A DNA stretch of 41,490 bases from Clostridia bacterium (GTDB taxonomy: Bacteria; Bacillota; Clostridia; UMGS1883; UMGS1540), in the NCBI GenBank assembly GCA_029006755.1, contig JAQXGO010000023.1, positions 1 through 41,490 on the forward strand. Direction: 5' to 3'. Below are positions 19,054 through 28,376 of this stretch, in pieces. Every line of letters begins with the position of its first letter. The first letter of the stretch is position 1. Both the position numbers and the translations under genes were made by a program. The notes under the pieces are model-generated. The model saw only the letters and a program-made list of their open reading frames with translations. It was not told the origin of the DNA and did not search any database.

Positions 19054-21333
19054 ATGAAAAGAACTTTCGTCTGGATGACAGTTTCATTTCTTTTTGGCAT
19101 CTATCTTGCTGCAAAAGCGGCAAGTGTTCTTTTTTATTCTTTGAGTGTTGTTTTTTTCGCTTTATTTCTTTTATCTGTTATTATGCGTCGTCGACCATGG
19201 CGCTTTTTTCTTGCCCTAAGCCTGGGTTTCGTGTTGGGTTTTGTCCTCTTTACCTTGCAGTTTCGCGCCTATCTGCGCACCCCGGTTGCCCTGCATGAAA
19301 AAGAGATTACGCTTGCCGGCCGTGTGACAGCAGTCGGCGAATCTTCTACCGGCAAGCTGCGCCTTACCCTTACAGGCGAGACGGAGGGCGAAGCACCGGT
19401 TTCCGTGCGCGCCTATATTTACCCCGGCGATGTCCCCTACACCGTAGGAGATTGCCTGCGCATTTCCGGTAAAGCCATTGCTCCGCAGCCGCCCGATAAT
19501 TTTGGTGCAACGGACTATCGTATCAGCATGATGCGGCAGCGCATAGATATTTCTATGTTTTGCACGAAAGAGGATATTGTCCTGACAGGGCACGATTTTC
19601 GCCTTACCCGCATCAGCGATCTCATGTATTTATGGCGCACAAAAGTTTCTTCTGTGATTGCCAGGTACATGCCGTCAGATACAGTTGGCTTTCTAAACGC
19701 CCTTCTGACCGGTGACACCACTTCTTTGTATGAGGAACAAAAAGCCGATTTACAGCATGCCGGCATTTCGCATGTTATTGCAGTTTCCGGTATGCACCTG
19801 CAAATTCTCGTGCACGCATTTATGCTGCTTTTTGGTGCCTTCCGCATAAAAAAGCGTAGTTTTTCCTTCATTGTTTATGGATTGCTCATTTGGCTTTTTG
19901 TCCTGTTTTCCGGTGCTTCCATGTCCGTTCTGCGCGCTGCCATTATGCTTACCCTGTCTATTCTCTCCGGCTTTATCCGAAAGGACGAAGATGCAATTAC
20001 CGGTCTTTTCGTCGCCGCGTTTATTCTTTGCGCACAAAACACAGCCTCTTTTTTCGATATCGGGTTACAGCTTTCCTGCGCCTCCACCTTGGGAATTTTG
20101 TTGTTCGCCGCGCCTTTAGACCGCCTTATGGGGTGGCTGCCCTCTCTTTTGAGAAAAAACCTTTCCGTTTCCATGAGCGCCACACTTGGTTTCTTCCCCT
20201 TAGCCGCCCTTTATTTCGGCACAATGAACGCATGTAGCCTGCTCGTCAATGTTTTAGTATGCCCCATCATTCCCCTCCTTATGATCGGCGGCTTTCTGGG
20301 AATTGCCGCGAGTGGGTTGCCTTGGCTGGCGCAGCCTCTATTTCGTGTTCTTGCCTTCGGGATCCGTTACATTCTATGGGTGGCCGATTTTTTCTCCTCT
20401 ATCCCCGCCTTTTCTCTGCCGCTTCAGCAAACCAACTGGCCGTACGCCATCCTCTATCTCCTTTTCTGTCTGCTTCTTTCTTATCTCTTGAGAAAGCAGC
20501 TACGCCAGGCTCTTTGGACCGCCTGCATCCTTCTCTTTGGTCTTTTTCTTCTCCTTTTCGGGAATTTTCTTATACAGAATCAGGCCGTGGTTACTTTCCT
20601 GAATGTCGGCAATGCGGACTGCACGCTTATCACAACAACCGGGCACGTATACCTCTTTGACAGCGGCGGCTCCAAACAATCGGATATTGCCGCCAAAACG
20701 ATTCTGCCCTACCTTCGCTACGCACATACAGATAAAATTGATGTAGCGTTTCTCACGCATTATCACTCCGACCACGCCAAAGGGTTTTTAACCTTGCTGG
20801 AAGGCGGTTATATCCAAGAAATTGTTTTGCCCTATCATGCAGACAATGAACTGAAGCCGGCGCTGCTTCGTGCCGCCTATCACAGCAATACCAAGGTACG
20901 CTATGCTTCCGATGGGGATTTGTATACAATAGGGTCCATGCAGATCGGCATTTTTGACACTGCCACCGGCGGAGAGGAAAACAATGGCGTTGTCTATAGC
21001 GTGCGGCTTTGGGATACGCGTGTTCTGCTTACCGGAGATATTTCCAAAACAGGCGAAAAGCAGCTTTTACATGACGGCGCTGATATTGACAGCGATATTT
21101 TGAAGGTACCGCACCATGGTTCTCCGACCTCCGGGCTTTTGGCGTTTACGGATGCGGTTTCCCCTGATTTAGCAGTCATCACCTGCGGACCCAACAGCTA
21201 TGGTCATCCGCATGCTTCTGTTTTAGAGCAATATGCGCAAAAAAAGATCCCCGTTCTTCGGAGTGATGAACGGGGAACCATTGCCATATATATTACAAAA
21301 GATGGGATACGCAAAACACGTACCTTGCGATAA
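19054..21333 (+). CDS. comEC: DNA internalization / competence protein ComEC/Rec2
   Basis: GLLTGDTTSLYEEQKADLQHAGISHVIAVSGMHLQIL (as LNALLTGD..) plus C-terminal metallo-beta-lactamase domain VTFLNVGNADCTLI..LTHYHSDHAKGF..KVPHHGSPTSG. Confidence 0.92.
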   Translation: MKRTFVWMTVSFLFGIYLAAKAASVLFYSLSVVFFALFLLSVIMRRRPWRFFLALSLGFVLGFVLFTLQFRAYLRTPVALHEKEITLAGRVTAVGESSTGKLRLTLTGETEGEAPVSVRAYIYPGDVPYTVGDCLRISGKAIAPQPPDNFGATDYRISMMRQRIDISMFCTKEDIVLTGHDFRLTRISDLMYLWRTKVSSVIARYMPSDTVGFLNALLTGDTTSLYEEQKADLQHAGISHVIAVSGMHLQILVHAFMLLFGAFRIKKRSFSFIVYGLLIWLFVLFSGASMSVLRAAIMLTLSILSGFIRKDEDAITGLFVAAFILCAQNTASFFDIGLQLSCASTLGILLFAAPLDRLMGWLPSLLRKNLSVSMSATLGFFPLAALYFGTMNACSLLVNVLVCPIIPLLMIGGFLGIAASGLPWLAQPLFRVLAFGIRYILWVADFFSSIPAFSLPLQQTNWPYAILYLLFCLLLSYLLRKQLRQALWTACILLFGLFLLLFGNFLIQNQAVVTFLNVGNADCTLITTTGHVYLFDSGGSKQSDIAAKTILPYLRYAHTDKIDVAFLTHYHSDHAKGFLTLLEGGYIQEIVLPYHADNELKPALLRAAYHSNTKVRYASDGDLYTIGSMQIGIFDTATGGEENNGVVYSVRLWDTRVLLTGDISKTGEKQLLHDGADIDSDILKVPHHGSPTSGLLAFTDAVSPDLAVITCGPNSYGHPHASVLEQYAQKKIPVLRSDERGTIAIYITKDGIRKTRTLR
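21239..21274 (-). terminator. Intrinsic terminator of htrA located inside the comEC coding sequence
   Basis: Perfect 8-bp stem CCCCGTTC (21248-21255) / GAACGGGG (21267-21274), followed on minus strand by ATC then T6. Confidence 0.75.
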
Positions 21334-22551
21334 TTATTGCGTAAAGGACGGTTTATCCTCTGTTAAGGTTACCTGCACCTCTATCACTTGCCCATCGCGG
21401 TTAATAGTCAGGGTAATCGAATCGCCGGCGCGGAAATTATCCCGAATGGCGTTCAGTTCCTCAGAGGACTTGACCTCTGTTCCATTGCACTTTAAGATAA
21501 CATCACCCTTCTTGATGCCTGCATTCGCAGCGCCGCTTCCCGCAGTGACCTCGCTGACAAAAAGGCCGGCTGCAGGAATATTATAGTAATCTGCTTCCTG
21601 CTGGTTTACATACGCAACACGCAAGCCGATCAGCGGACGGTTCTTGACATAACCGAAGTTGATTAAATCCTCCACAATAGGCTTTGCATTGTTAATGGGA
21701 ATAGAGAATCCTAAACCCTCTACCTCCGAAGAGCTTACCTTTACGGTGTTGATCCCAATTACCTCTCCGAATGCATTGACGAGCGCACCGCCGGAGTTCC
21801 CGGGATTGATGGCCGCATCGGTCTGAATCAACGTATATGTCACGTTATCCACCGTGAGCGTACGGTTTAATGCACTCACAATCCCCTGCGTCAATGTCCC
21901 TGCAAGTTCCTTACCCAGCGGATTCCCGATTGCCACAACACGTTCCCCTGCCTCCAAGGCATCGGAATTCCCTAATGTTGCCGTTGGCAGCCCGGAGGCC
22001 TCCACCTTTAATACCGCCAAGTCGGTTTTTGCATCCGCACCAATGAGCTTTGCCTCATATTCTGTACCGTTATTTAAAATCACGCTAATCTTTTTTGCAC
22101 CGCTAATCACATGATTGTTGGTAATTACATAGCCATTTTCTGCTATAATAATGCCACTGCCGCTGCCTTCGCTTTCATAGGTATTCGTACCGCCAAAGAA
22201 GGAATACGTGCTGGTTTCCACCACCGTGGAAATCCCGACCACTGCCGGGCCTACGCGTTTGCCGATTTCCACTGTAGACAGCTCTGTCCGTGTATCCGAA
22301 TTATACGTAACCTGGGTTACTTTCGGGGTATCTACCGGTATTTCTGCAAATTGGAAACTGCCTTCTTTTCCCCCAATAAGCCGGGACACAGCCGGCACCA
22401 CTGTAAAAGAGAGTAAGCCGCCGGCTAAAACGCCGCAAAGCGCAATCAGCCAAGGTCTTGTTTTCTTTTTTGGCGTCGCCTGCATGTCTGCCATGCGGTC
22501 ACACGTTTCTTCATTCTCGCTATGCCATTGGAATTCGTTAAATTCTTGCAT
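21334..22551 (-). CDS. htrA: HtrA/DegP-like S1C serine protease with N-terminal TM and PDZ domain
   Basis: SGSGIIIAENGYVITNNHVI..TDLAVLKVEASGLPTATLGNSD..DAAINPGNSGGALVNAFGEVIGINT; PDZ-like GAANAGIKKGDVILKCNGTEV. ATG at 22551 after GGAGAATATAAA. Confidence 0.93.
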   Translation of the reverse strand: MQEFNEFQWHSENEETCDRMADMQATPKKKTRPWLIALCGVLAGGLLSFTVVPAVSRLIGGKEGSFQFAEIPVDTPKVTQVTYNSDTRTELSTVEIGKRVGPAVVGISTVVETSTYSFFGGTNTYESEGSGSGIIIAENGYVITNNHVISGAKKISVILNNGTEYEAKLIGADAKTDLAVLKVEASGLPTATLGNSDALEAGERVVAIGNPLGKELAGTLTQGIVSALNRTLTVDNVTYTLIQTDAAINPGNSGGALVNAFGEVIGINTVKVSSSEVEGLGFSIPINNAKPIVEDLINFGYVKNRPLIGLRVAYVNQQEADYYNIPAAGLFVSEVTAGSGAANAGIKKGDVILKCNGTEVKSSEELNAIRDNFRAGDSITLTINRDGQVIEVQVTLTEDKPSFTQ

Positions 22552-22696
22552 TTTATATTCTCCTTTCATACATTCGCCGTTATGTTACGTTTATTGTACA
22601 ATATAAATGTTATCAAATTATGTCATAACTATGAAAAGTTAAAGAATTTCCATGCAAATTGCCGGCGCCTTATGCAAGCGCGTGGCAAAGAATAGG

Positions 22697-23590
22697 CTAT
22701 TGGGAAATCCGGTACTCGTTTGGAGTTTTCCCGGTCAGCTTTTTAAAGCTTTGATAGAAAGATTTCATGTCCCCATAGCCGCAAGAAGCTGCAATTTCCT
22801 GAATCGGCAAGGCAGTCGTGGTTAATAGGCGACATGCCTCATCCACTCTTGTTTTCTGCAAAAAGGCAGAGACGGAAAGGCCGGTAACCGATTTAAAAAG
22901 CTTTCGGAAATAATCGGGATGCAGAAACACCTTAGCGGCAATATCCTCCACGCGCATCCTTGCATCATAATGTGTAGTCATATAGGCAACGGCTGTTGCC
23001 ACTGTTTCGGCATTGGAAGCAGAAAGGAACCGTCTCCCGCTTTGCTCCAGCTCGCGAAACAGTTTAATAATCAGTTCTATCACATAGGCCCGAATTAACT
23101 CGGCATACCCCTTCCCATGGCAGGTGTATTCATGGTAGATGCCTGCGAACATTTTGCCGAAATCGGTAAAGGAGCTTTGTATATGCATATCCGGGCTTTG
23201 CGCGGTTTCATCCGGAAACAACGACAGAAACAAAAAGGAGGTTTGCAATGCCGAAAAATCATGCAGATTCAGCATAGAGGCGTCCAAAAAGTCCGGCGTA
23301 AACATAAGATCATAGGCAACAAACGGTTCCTTTGTATCCTCCGTTGCCGTAAACTTATGCGGCACGCCATAGTTGATGAGCACCACATCTCCCCTTTTTA
23401 CTGTGTAGGCACGTTCCCCTACTGTATGCACTGCATTGCCGGACAAAACGTACACAATTTCGATAAACTCATGCCGATGAATGACCCCCACAAAGTCAGG
23501 AAACTCTGTAGAAAGGTGAATGAAAAAGGGTTCTCCTTTTTTAAAAAAGGTTTCCGGCTTAAAACAATAGATTTGGTTTTCAGCATGCAT
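22697..23590 (-). CDS. AraC family transcriptional regulator with N-terminal cupin
   Basis: HRHEFIEIVYVLSGNAVHTVGE; AraC HTH VFLHPDYFRKLFKSVTGLSVSAFLQKTRVDEACRLLTTTALPIQEIAASCGYGDMKSFYQSFKKLTGKTPNEYR. Confidence 0.93.
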   Translation of the reverse strand: MHAENQIYCFKPETFFKKGEPFFIHLSTEFPDFVGVIHRHEFIEIVYVLSGNAVHTVGERAYTVKRGDVVLINYGVPHKFTATEDTKEPFVAYDLMFTPDFLDASMLNLHDFSALQTSFLFLSLFPDETAQSPDMHIQSSFTDFGKMFAGIYHEYTCHGKGYAELIRAYVIELIIKLFRELEQSGRRFLSASNAETVATAVAYMTTHYDARMRVEDIAAKVFLHPDYFRKLFKSVTGLSVSAFLQKTRVDEACRLLTTTALPIQEIAASCGYGDMKSFYQSFKKLTGKTPNEYRISQ

Positions 23591-23625
23591 TCCGAGGCCT
23601 CCTGTCTATAAGCCTGCACAAACCG

Positions 23626-23692
23626 AGTCCGGCGGCATGCACAAGGTACACCGAAGGCTCGGTTCGTTTCAGGGAAGGGACTGTCCCTCGTT
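23626..23692. repeat. Inverted-repeat cluster between AraC-type gene and purA
   Basis: AACCGAGtCCGG..CCGaaggCTCGGTT stem followed by AGGGACTGTCCCT palindrome. Confidence 0.5.
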
Positions 23693-23703
23693 TTCCGCTT
23701 TAC

Positions 23704-24975
23704 TTACATAACAATATAGGCTTCCCGTTCTGCGCCGACAGAAACGTAGCGCACTTTGCATTCCACCAGTTCTTCGATAAATCGAATGTAGTCGAGTGCT
23801 GCTTTCGGCAGATCCTCTTTCTTGCGTATGCCGGAAATATCGCACTTCCAACCCTCGACGTATTTTAGAATCGGTTTGGCACGATTCAGCTTATCTCCAA
23901 ACGGAAAGTCTTTGATTTCCACACCGTCTACAGTATAGCCTACACAAACAGGAATTTGATCCATATCGGACAGAATATCCATCTTTGTAAGTGCAATTTC
24001 GCTTGCGCCCTGTACGCGCACGCCATAGCGAGAAGCCACCGCATCAAACGGTCCTACGCGGCGCGGCCTCCCTGTTGCTGCTCCGTACTCCCCACCTGCC
24101 TGACGCAGTTTTTCGGCTTCCTCGCCGAAAAGTTCCGCTGTAAAGGGGCCTTCTCCGACACAGCTTGAATATGCCTTCATAACGCCAACAACGCGATCCA
24201 GCTGATAGCCGGGGATTCCTGCGCCAATCGGTGCATAGGCCGCAATGGTGGAGGAAGAAGAGGTATACGGATAAATCCCGAAATCAATATCACGCAGCGC
24301 GCCGAGCTGTGCTTCAAACATCACACGTTTGCCTGCGCGAAGTGCCTGCTCCAAATAGGCGCCTGTATCACAGATATGCGGCAGAAGGGGCTTGCCGTAT
24401 GTCTCGAGCCATGCAAAAATCTCTTCTTTATCAATCGGCTTTGCTCCATACACACCGGTAAAGGTAAGGCTTTTCCAATCAATAATCCCATCGAGCCGTG
24501 CGCGCATATCCTCTGCCTGCAAAAGGTCACCCATACGAATGCCCTTCTTCAAATATTTATCTCCATATACCGGGGAAATGCCTCGTCTGGTAGAACCATA
24601 CTTTGCATCGCCCAGCCGATCCTCCTCCAGGCAATCCTGCATGACATGATAGGGCATGCAGATAATAGCGCGTTCACTGATTTTCAAATTCTCCGGTGTA
24701 ATCGTAACACCTGCTTCGCGCAGTCTGCCGATTTCGCCGCAAAGATGGGCGATGTCAATGACCATGCCCGGTCCCATAACATTCACAATCTCCGGCCGTA
24801 GAATACCGGAGGGTAACAGATTTAAAATAAACTTGCCTAAATGGTTAATCACGGTATGGCCTGCGTTGTTTCCGCCCTGATAGCGTACAACAATATCCTG
24901 TTCCTCTGTCAACAGGTCTACCATTCTCCCCTTGCCTTCGTCTCCCCAATTGATTCCGACTATACTGGTCAGCAT
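23704..24975 (-). CDS. purA: Adenylosuccinate synthetase
   Basis: MLTSIVGINWGDEGKGRMVDLLTEEQDIVVRYQGGNNAGHTV..STRRGISPVYGDK..VGEGPFTAELFGEEAEKLRQAGGEYGAATGRPRRVGPFD. Confidence 0.97.
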   Translation of the reverse strand: MLTSIVGINWGDEGKGRMVDLLTEEQDIVVRYQGGNNAGHTVINHLGKFILNLLPSGILRPEIVNVMGPGMVIDIAHLCGEIGRLREAGVTITPENLKISERAIICMPYHVMQDCLEEDRLGDAKYGSTRRGISPVYGDKYLKKGIRMGDLLQAEDMRARLDGIIDWKSLTFTGVYGAKPIDKEEIFAWLETYGKPLLPHICDTGAYLEQALRAGKRVMFEAQLGALRDIDFGIYPYTSSSSTIAAYAPIGAGIPGYQLDRVVGVMKAYSSCVGEGPFTAELFGEEAEKLRQAGGEYGAATGRPRRVGPFDAVASRYGVRVQGASEIALTKMDILSDMDQIPVCVGYTVDGVEIKDFPFGDKLNRAKPILKYVEGWKCDISGIRKKEDLPKAALDYIRFIEELVECKVRYVSVGAEREAYIVM

Positions 24976-25036
24976 GTGCATCGCCCTTTCTTTGCAAGAT
25001 ACGGACATTCCTCGCATCTACATAATCTAACAATTT

Positions 25037-25066
25037 ATTTTACTGCTTTTTATTCTGATTTGTCAA
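25037..25066 (-). promoter_or_regulatory. Putative purA promoter
   Basis: Minus strand TTGACA (25061-25066), 18-bp spacer, TAAAAT (25037-25042). Confidence 0.65.
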
Positions 25067-25120
25067 GAGTTTTACGCATTATTTTCCGCAAAAGCACAAG
25101 ATTTGTTTACTATTTTTCTG

Positions 25121-25149
25121 TTGACCATGGATGTATAATATGATAAAAT
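25121..25149 (+). promoter_or_regulatory. Putative promoter of the two-component system
   Basis: TTGACC (25121-25126), 17-bp spacer, TAAAAT (25144-25149); strong SD AAAAAGGAGG before 25180. Confidence 0.65.
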
Positions 25150-25179
25150 AAAAAAAACTGTAAAAAGGAGGACTACCCC

Positions 25180-25860
25180 ATGCAGAAGAAAATCTTAGTG
25201 GTGGATGACGATGCCTATATTTGCGAACTGATTCGTCTGTACCTGGAAAAGGACGGCTTTTCCGTCACCTGTGTGCACGACGGTGCAGAAGCACTGTCTA
25301 CGTTCCTGCAGCTCCACCCTACCTTAGTGGTCTTGGATTTAATGCTGCCCGGCATGGACGGCATGGAGATTTGCCGCGAAATCCGCAAAAAGGATGCTAC
25401 GCCTATCATTATGCTCACTGCCAAGGGAGAAACCTTGGATAAAATACTGGGGCTTGAACTCGGTGCTGACGATTATCTGGTAAAACCCTTTGAACCCAAA
25501 GAACTGGTCGCACGGATTCATGCTGTTTTGCGGCGAACCAGCACGCCAAGCACAGCGGAAAAGTCCGTATCCTATAATAACCTTTCCATCAGCCTTGTCA
25601 ATTATGAACTGCAAATTGACAATACGGTGATCCCTGTGCCGCCAAAAGAACTGGAACTTTTATACTTCCTGGCTTCGCACCCTAACCGCGTCTATACGCG
25701 TGAGCAGCTCCTTGAGGAAGTCTGGGACTTTGACTATTATGGTGATTCCCGTACTGTGGATGTGCATGTTAAGCGTCTTCGAGAAAAGATGGAGGGGCAT
25801 GAAGACGGTTGGCAGCTGAAAACCGTTTGGGGTGTTGGCTACAAATTTGAGGTGAAGTAA
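25180..25860 (+). CDS. OmpR/PhoB-type response regulator
   Basis: KILVVDDDAYICELIRLYLEKDGF..LVVLDLMLPGMDGMEICREIRKK..GADDYLVKPFEPKELVARI; C-terminal winged helix YGDSRTVDVHVKRLREKME. Confidence 0.96.
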   Translation: MQKKILVVDDDAYICELIRLYLEKDGFSVTCVHDGAEALSTFLQLHPTLVVLDLMLPGMDGMEICREIRKKDATPIIMLTAKGETLDKILGLELGADDYLVKPFEPKELVARIHAVLRRTSTPSTAEKSVSYNNLSISLVNYELQIDNTVIPVPPKELELLYFLASHPNRVYTREQLLEEVWDFDYYGDSRTVDVHVKRLREKMEGHEDGWQLKTVWGVGYKFEVK

Positions 25861-25861
25861 C

Positions 25862-27274
25862 ATGCGCAGAACAATTTTTAACCAAATTCTTACAGCGCAG
25901 ATTTTGGTCATATCCCTTTGTGTTTTGATTCTGGCCTCCTTGCTGTTTGCCTTTTTCGCCAGTTATATGATTGATGAGAAAAAAACGCTTTTAGCCGATG
26001 AGCTTACTCATATCAACGCTTTGACGGTTTTTTATCAGGATAATCCGGGGGAAGCGATGTCCGCTTTCTATTTCCGAAACTTAAATGACATTGCCGCGCG
26101 TTCCGGTGGCGTGATCTTTCTCGCCAATCCCAAAGGGGAAATGATTGCCGGCTCCGGCAATTTGTCAGAGCATATTAAAGGGAAGCTGCCGGAAAGCTAT
26201 CTTCCCCGTCTTTTTGCCGGACAGCATATTTCACTTGGCAACTTAAACGGCTTTTTTAAAGAAACCTATTTAATGGTTTCCCGCCCCTTAGATTATCGGG
26301 GCGAGGTACCTGCTGTCAGCTGCATTGCCGTTCCTATGCCGGCTATCAACCGCTATCGGGGCGATATTTTGCATACCGTTATTATTGCAGTACTGTTGAC
26401 GGCCTCGGTTTCCTTTGTCATGTCCTATTTTATTGCGCTCCGCATCTCCAAACCGCTAAAGCAAATCAGTGCCGCCGCGCAAGGCATTGCAAAGGGGAAT
26501 TTTGATGTCGAGGTGCCGGTGCACGGAAACAGCGAGGTTGCACTTTTAAGCGAAACCTTTAATCAAATGACGTATTCCCTTCGAAAGCTTGAGGACATGC
26601 GCAGCGGCTTTATTGCCAACGTTTCACACGAACTCCGTACGCCGATGACCACGATTTCCGGCTTCATTGAAGGTATTTTAGATAACACGATTCCGCCGGA
26701 GCGCCAAAAAGACTATCTGACCATTGTCCTCCATGAAACCAAGCGGCTTGCCCGTCTTGTGAATGAGCTTTTACTCGTCGCACGGCTGGAGGGCGGTCTT
26801 GAAATGAAAATGTCTGTTTTTGACATGAACGAGCTGGTGCGTATTGCTATCTTGCGGTTTGAAAATGTTTTTTCCGAAAAAAACATTCAGGTCGATATTC
26901 ATTTTGCCGAGGATACCTGTTTGGTTAAGGCGGATAAGGATGCCATTGACCGCGTACTGATTAACCTTTTTGATAATGCATCAAAGTTCAACCGGCAAAA
27001 CGGCTACGTACGCGTCTCGGTGGACACAGTCGACGGCTTAGCCTCCATTACCGTTGAAAACTCCGGAGACGGAATTTCGGCGGAGGATTTAAACATGATA
27101 TGGGATAAATTCTATAAGACCGATAAGTCCCGCAGTCAGGATAAAACCGGAGTAGGCTTAGGTCTGTATTTAGTGAAAAATATTATTGCCGCACACGGCG
27201 GCAAAATTAAAGCAGAAAGCAAAGAAGGCGAATACACACGATTTGTATTCACTTTAGAAAAGGCTTCAAAATAA
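25862..27274 (+). CDS. Sensor histidine kinase (HAMP, HisKA, HATPase)
   Basis: IANVSHELRTPMTTISGFIEGILD..INLFDNASKFN..MIWDKFYKTDKSRSQDKTGVGLGLYLVKNIIAAHGGKI. Confidence 0.96.
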   Translation: MRRTIFNQILTAQILVISLCVLILASLLFAFFASYMIDEKKTLLADELTHINALTVFYQDNPGEAMSAFYFRNLNDIAARSGGVIFLANPKGEMIAGSGNLSEHIKGKLPESYLPRLFAGQHISLGNLNGFFKETYLMVSRPLDYRGEVPAVSCIAVPMPAINRYRGDILHTVIIAVLLTASVSFVMSYFIALRISKPLKQISAAAQGIAKGNFDVEVPVHGNSEVALLSETFNQMTYSLRKLEDMRSGFIANVSHELRTPMTTISGFIEGILDNTIPPERQKDYLTIVLHETKRLARLVNELLLVARLEGGLEMKMSVFDMNELVRIAILRFENVFSEKNIQVDIHFAEDTCLVKADKDAIDRVLINLFDNASKFNRQNGYVRVSVDTVDGLASITVENSGDGISAEDLNMIWDKFYKTDKSRSQDKTGVGLGLYLVKNIIAAHGGKIKAESKEGEYTRFVFTLEKASK

Positions 27275-27276
27275 AT

Positions 27277-27843
27277 TTAAAGCTGCATCACGATACCGAT
27301 TGCTGCCCCAAGCGCAATCATGGCAATCGGGTGCAGCTTTTTCCATACGTTTGTTATGACTAAAAACACCGCCAAAATCGCAATAGGGAGCGGACGAACC
27401 AAGTCCAAAAGCTGATGACTCGCTTCATACGCCGGCAGATTCAAGACCGAAACCCGAACAACCTCCAAAACCGCCACTGCCACAATCGCCACTACCGCAG
27501 GCCGAATGCCCTCAAACGCATGCTGCACAAGGGGATTTTCACGGAATTTCTTCATAAATTTTGCAACCAAAAGAATGACAATCACAGAGGGTAGCACAAG
27601 GGCAAAGGTCGCCATGAGTGCACCGGGCACGCCCTTCGTGACAAACCCGGCATAGGTTGCCATATTGACCCCAATGGGACCGGGCGTAGATTCCGAAACC
27701 GCCAGCATGTCGGATAGCATCTGTTTTGTAAACCAGCCGTAGCGGTCTGCAATCTCATACAGAAAGGGCAAGGTAGCAAGGCCGCCGCCCACAGAAAACA
27801 GCCCGGTTTTAAAGAAGGACAGAAATAGCTGCCAATAAATCAT
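27277..27843 (-). CDS. Chromate transporter family half-protein (ChrA-like)
   Basis: MIYWQLFLSFFKTGLFSVGGGLATLPFLYEIADRYGWFTKQML..AVSESTPGPIGVNMATYAGF. ATG at 27843 overlaps the upstream stop as ATGA. Confidence 0.88.
   Translation of the reverse strand: MIYWQLFLSFFKTGLFSVGGGLATLPFLYEIADRYGWFTKQMLSDMLAVSESTPGPIGVNMATYAGFVTKGVPGALMATFALVLPSVIVILLVAKFMKKFRENPLVQHAFEGIRPAVVAIVAVAVLEVVRVSVLNLPAYEASHQLLDLVRPLPIAILAVFLVITNVWKKLHPIAMIALGAAIGIVMQL
27279..27342 (+). terminator. Intrinsic terminator for the histidine kinase transcript, inside the chromate transporter CDS
   Basis: Outer stem AAAGCTGCA (27279-27287) / TGCAGCTTT (27332-27340), inner stem CGATTGC/GCAATCG, T5 run ending at 27342. Confidence 0.65.
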
Positions 27844-28376
27844 TGCCGACCTCCTTTCTGCAATGCCCCGAGCAACAAGCCGACGGCAATGGCACCAAGC
27901 ACAATATAAAGGGGTGATATACCCATGAAAAGCGTCAGCGCTAACGCGGCAAGAAAAATAAGCACACCGGTTGCTCCCTTGACGCTTTTTCGGAACATTT
28001 TGATAAGCGTATTGATAACAAGCGCCGACACAGCGATTCGAATTCCGGCCAGGCCATGCTGTACCACCGAAAGCCCGGCAAAATTCTGGATAAAGGCCGC
28101 AATAATGGAAATGATGATCAGAGACGGTGAGACCACTGCCGCAGTCGCCACAACGCCGCCCCATGCCCCTTTGATTTTATAGCCGATAAAGGTAGCCGTA
28201 TTGACCGCAATAACGCCCGGCGTACACTGCGCAATGGCATAGCAGTCTAACAGCTCGTCCGTGCTGCACCATTGCCGCTTGTCTGTAATTTCTCTTTCAA
28301 TTACCGGCAGCATCGCATAGCCTCCGCCGAATGTAAAAAGTCCGATTTTAAAGAAGGAAACTATTAACTTCCACAT
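27840..28376 (-). CDS. Chromate transporter family half-protein (ChrA-like)
   Basis: MWKLIVSFFKIGLFTFGGGYAMLPVIEREITDKRQWC..AIAQCTPGVIAVNTATFIGYKIKG; ATG at 28376. Confidence 0.88.
   Translation of the reverse strand: MWKLIVSFFKIGLFTFGGGYAMLPVIEREITDKRQWCSTDELLDCYAIAQCTPGVIAVNTATFIGYKIKGAWGGVVATAAVVSPSLIIISIIAAFIQNFAGLSVVQHGLAGIRIAVSALVINTLIKMFRKSVKGATGVLIFLAALALTLFMGISPLYIVLGAIAVGLLLGALQKGGRQ

Noticed and set aside
19054-21333. comEC as evidence of a competence island or DNA-uptake system
   Set aside because: Single conserved gene with no other com genes nearby; comEC is widespread in Firmicutes genomes.
27844-28164. 107-residue N-terminal extension of the downstream ChrA half
   Set aside because: Shadow frame of the upstream ChrA half; ATGA coupling gives the natural start at 27843.
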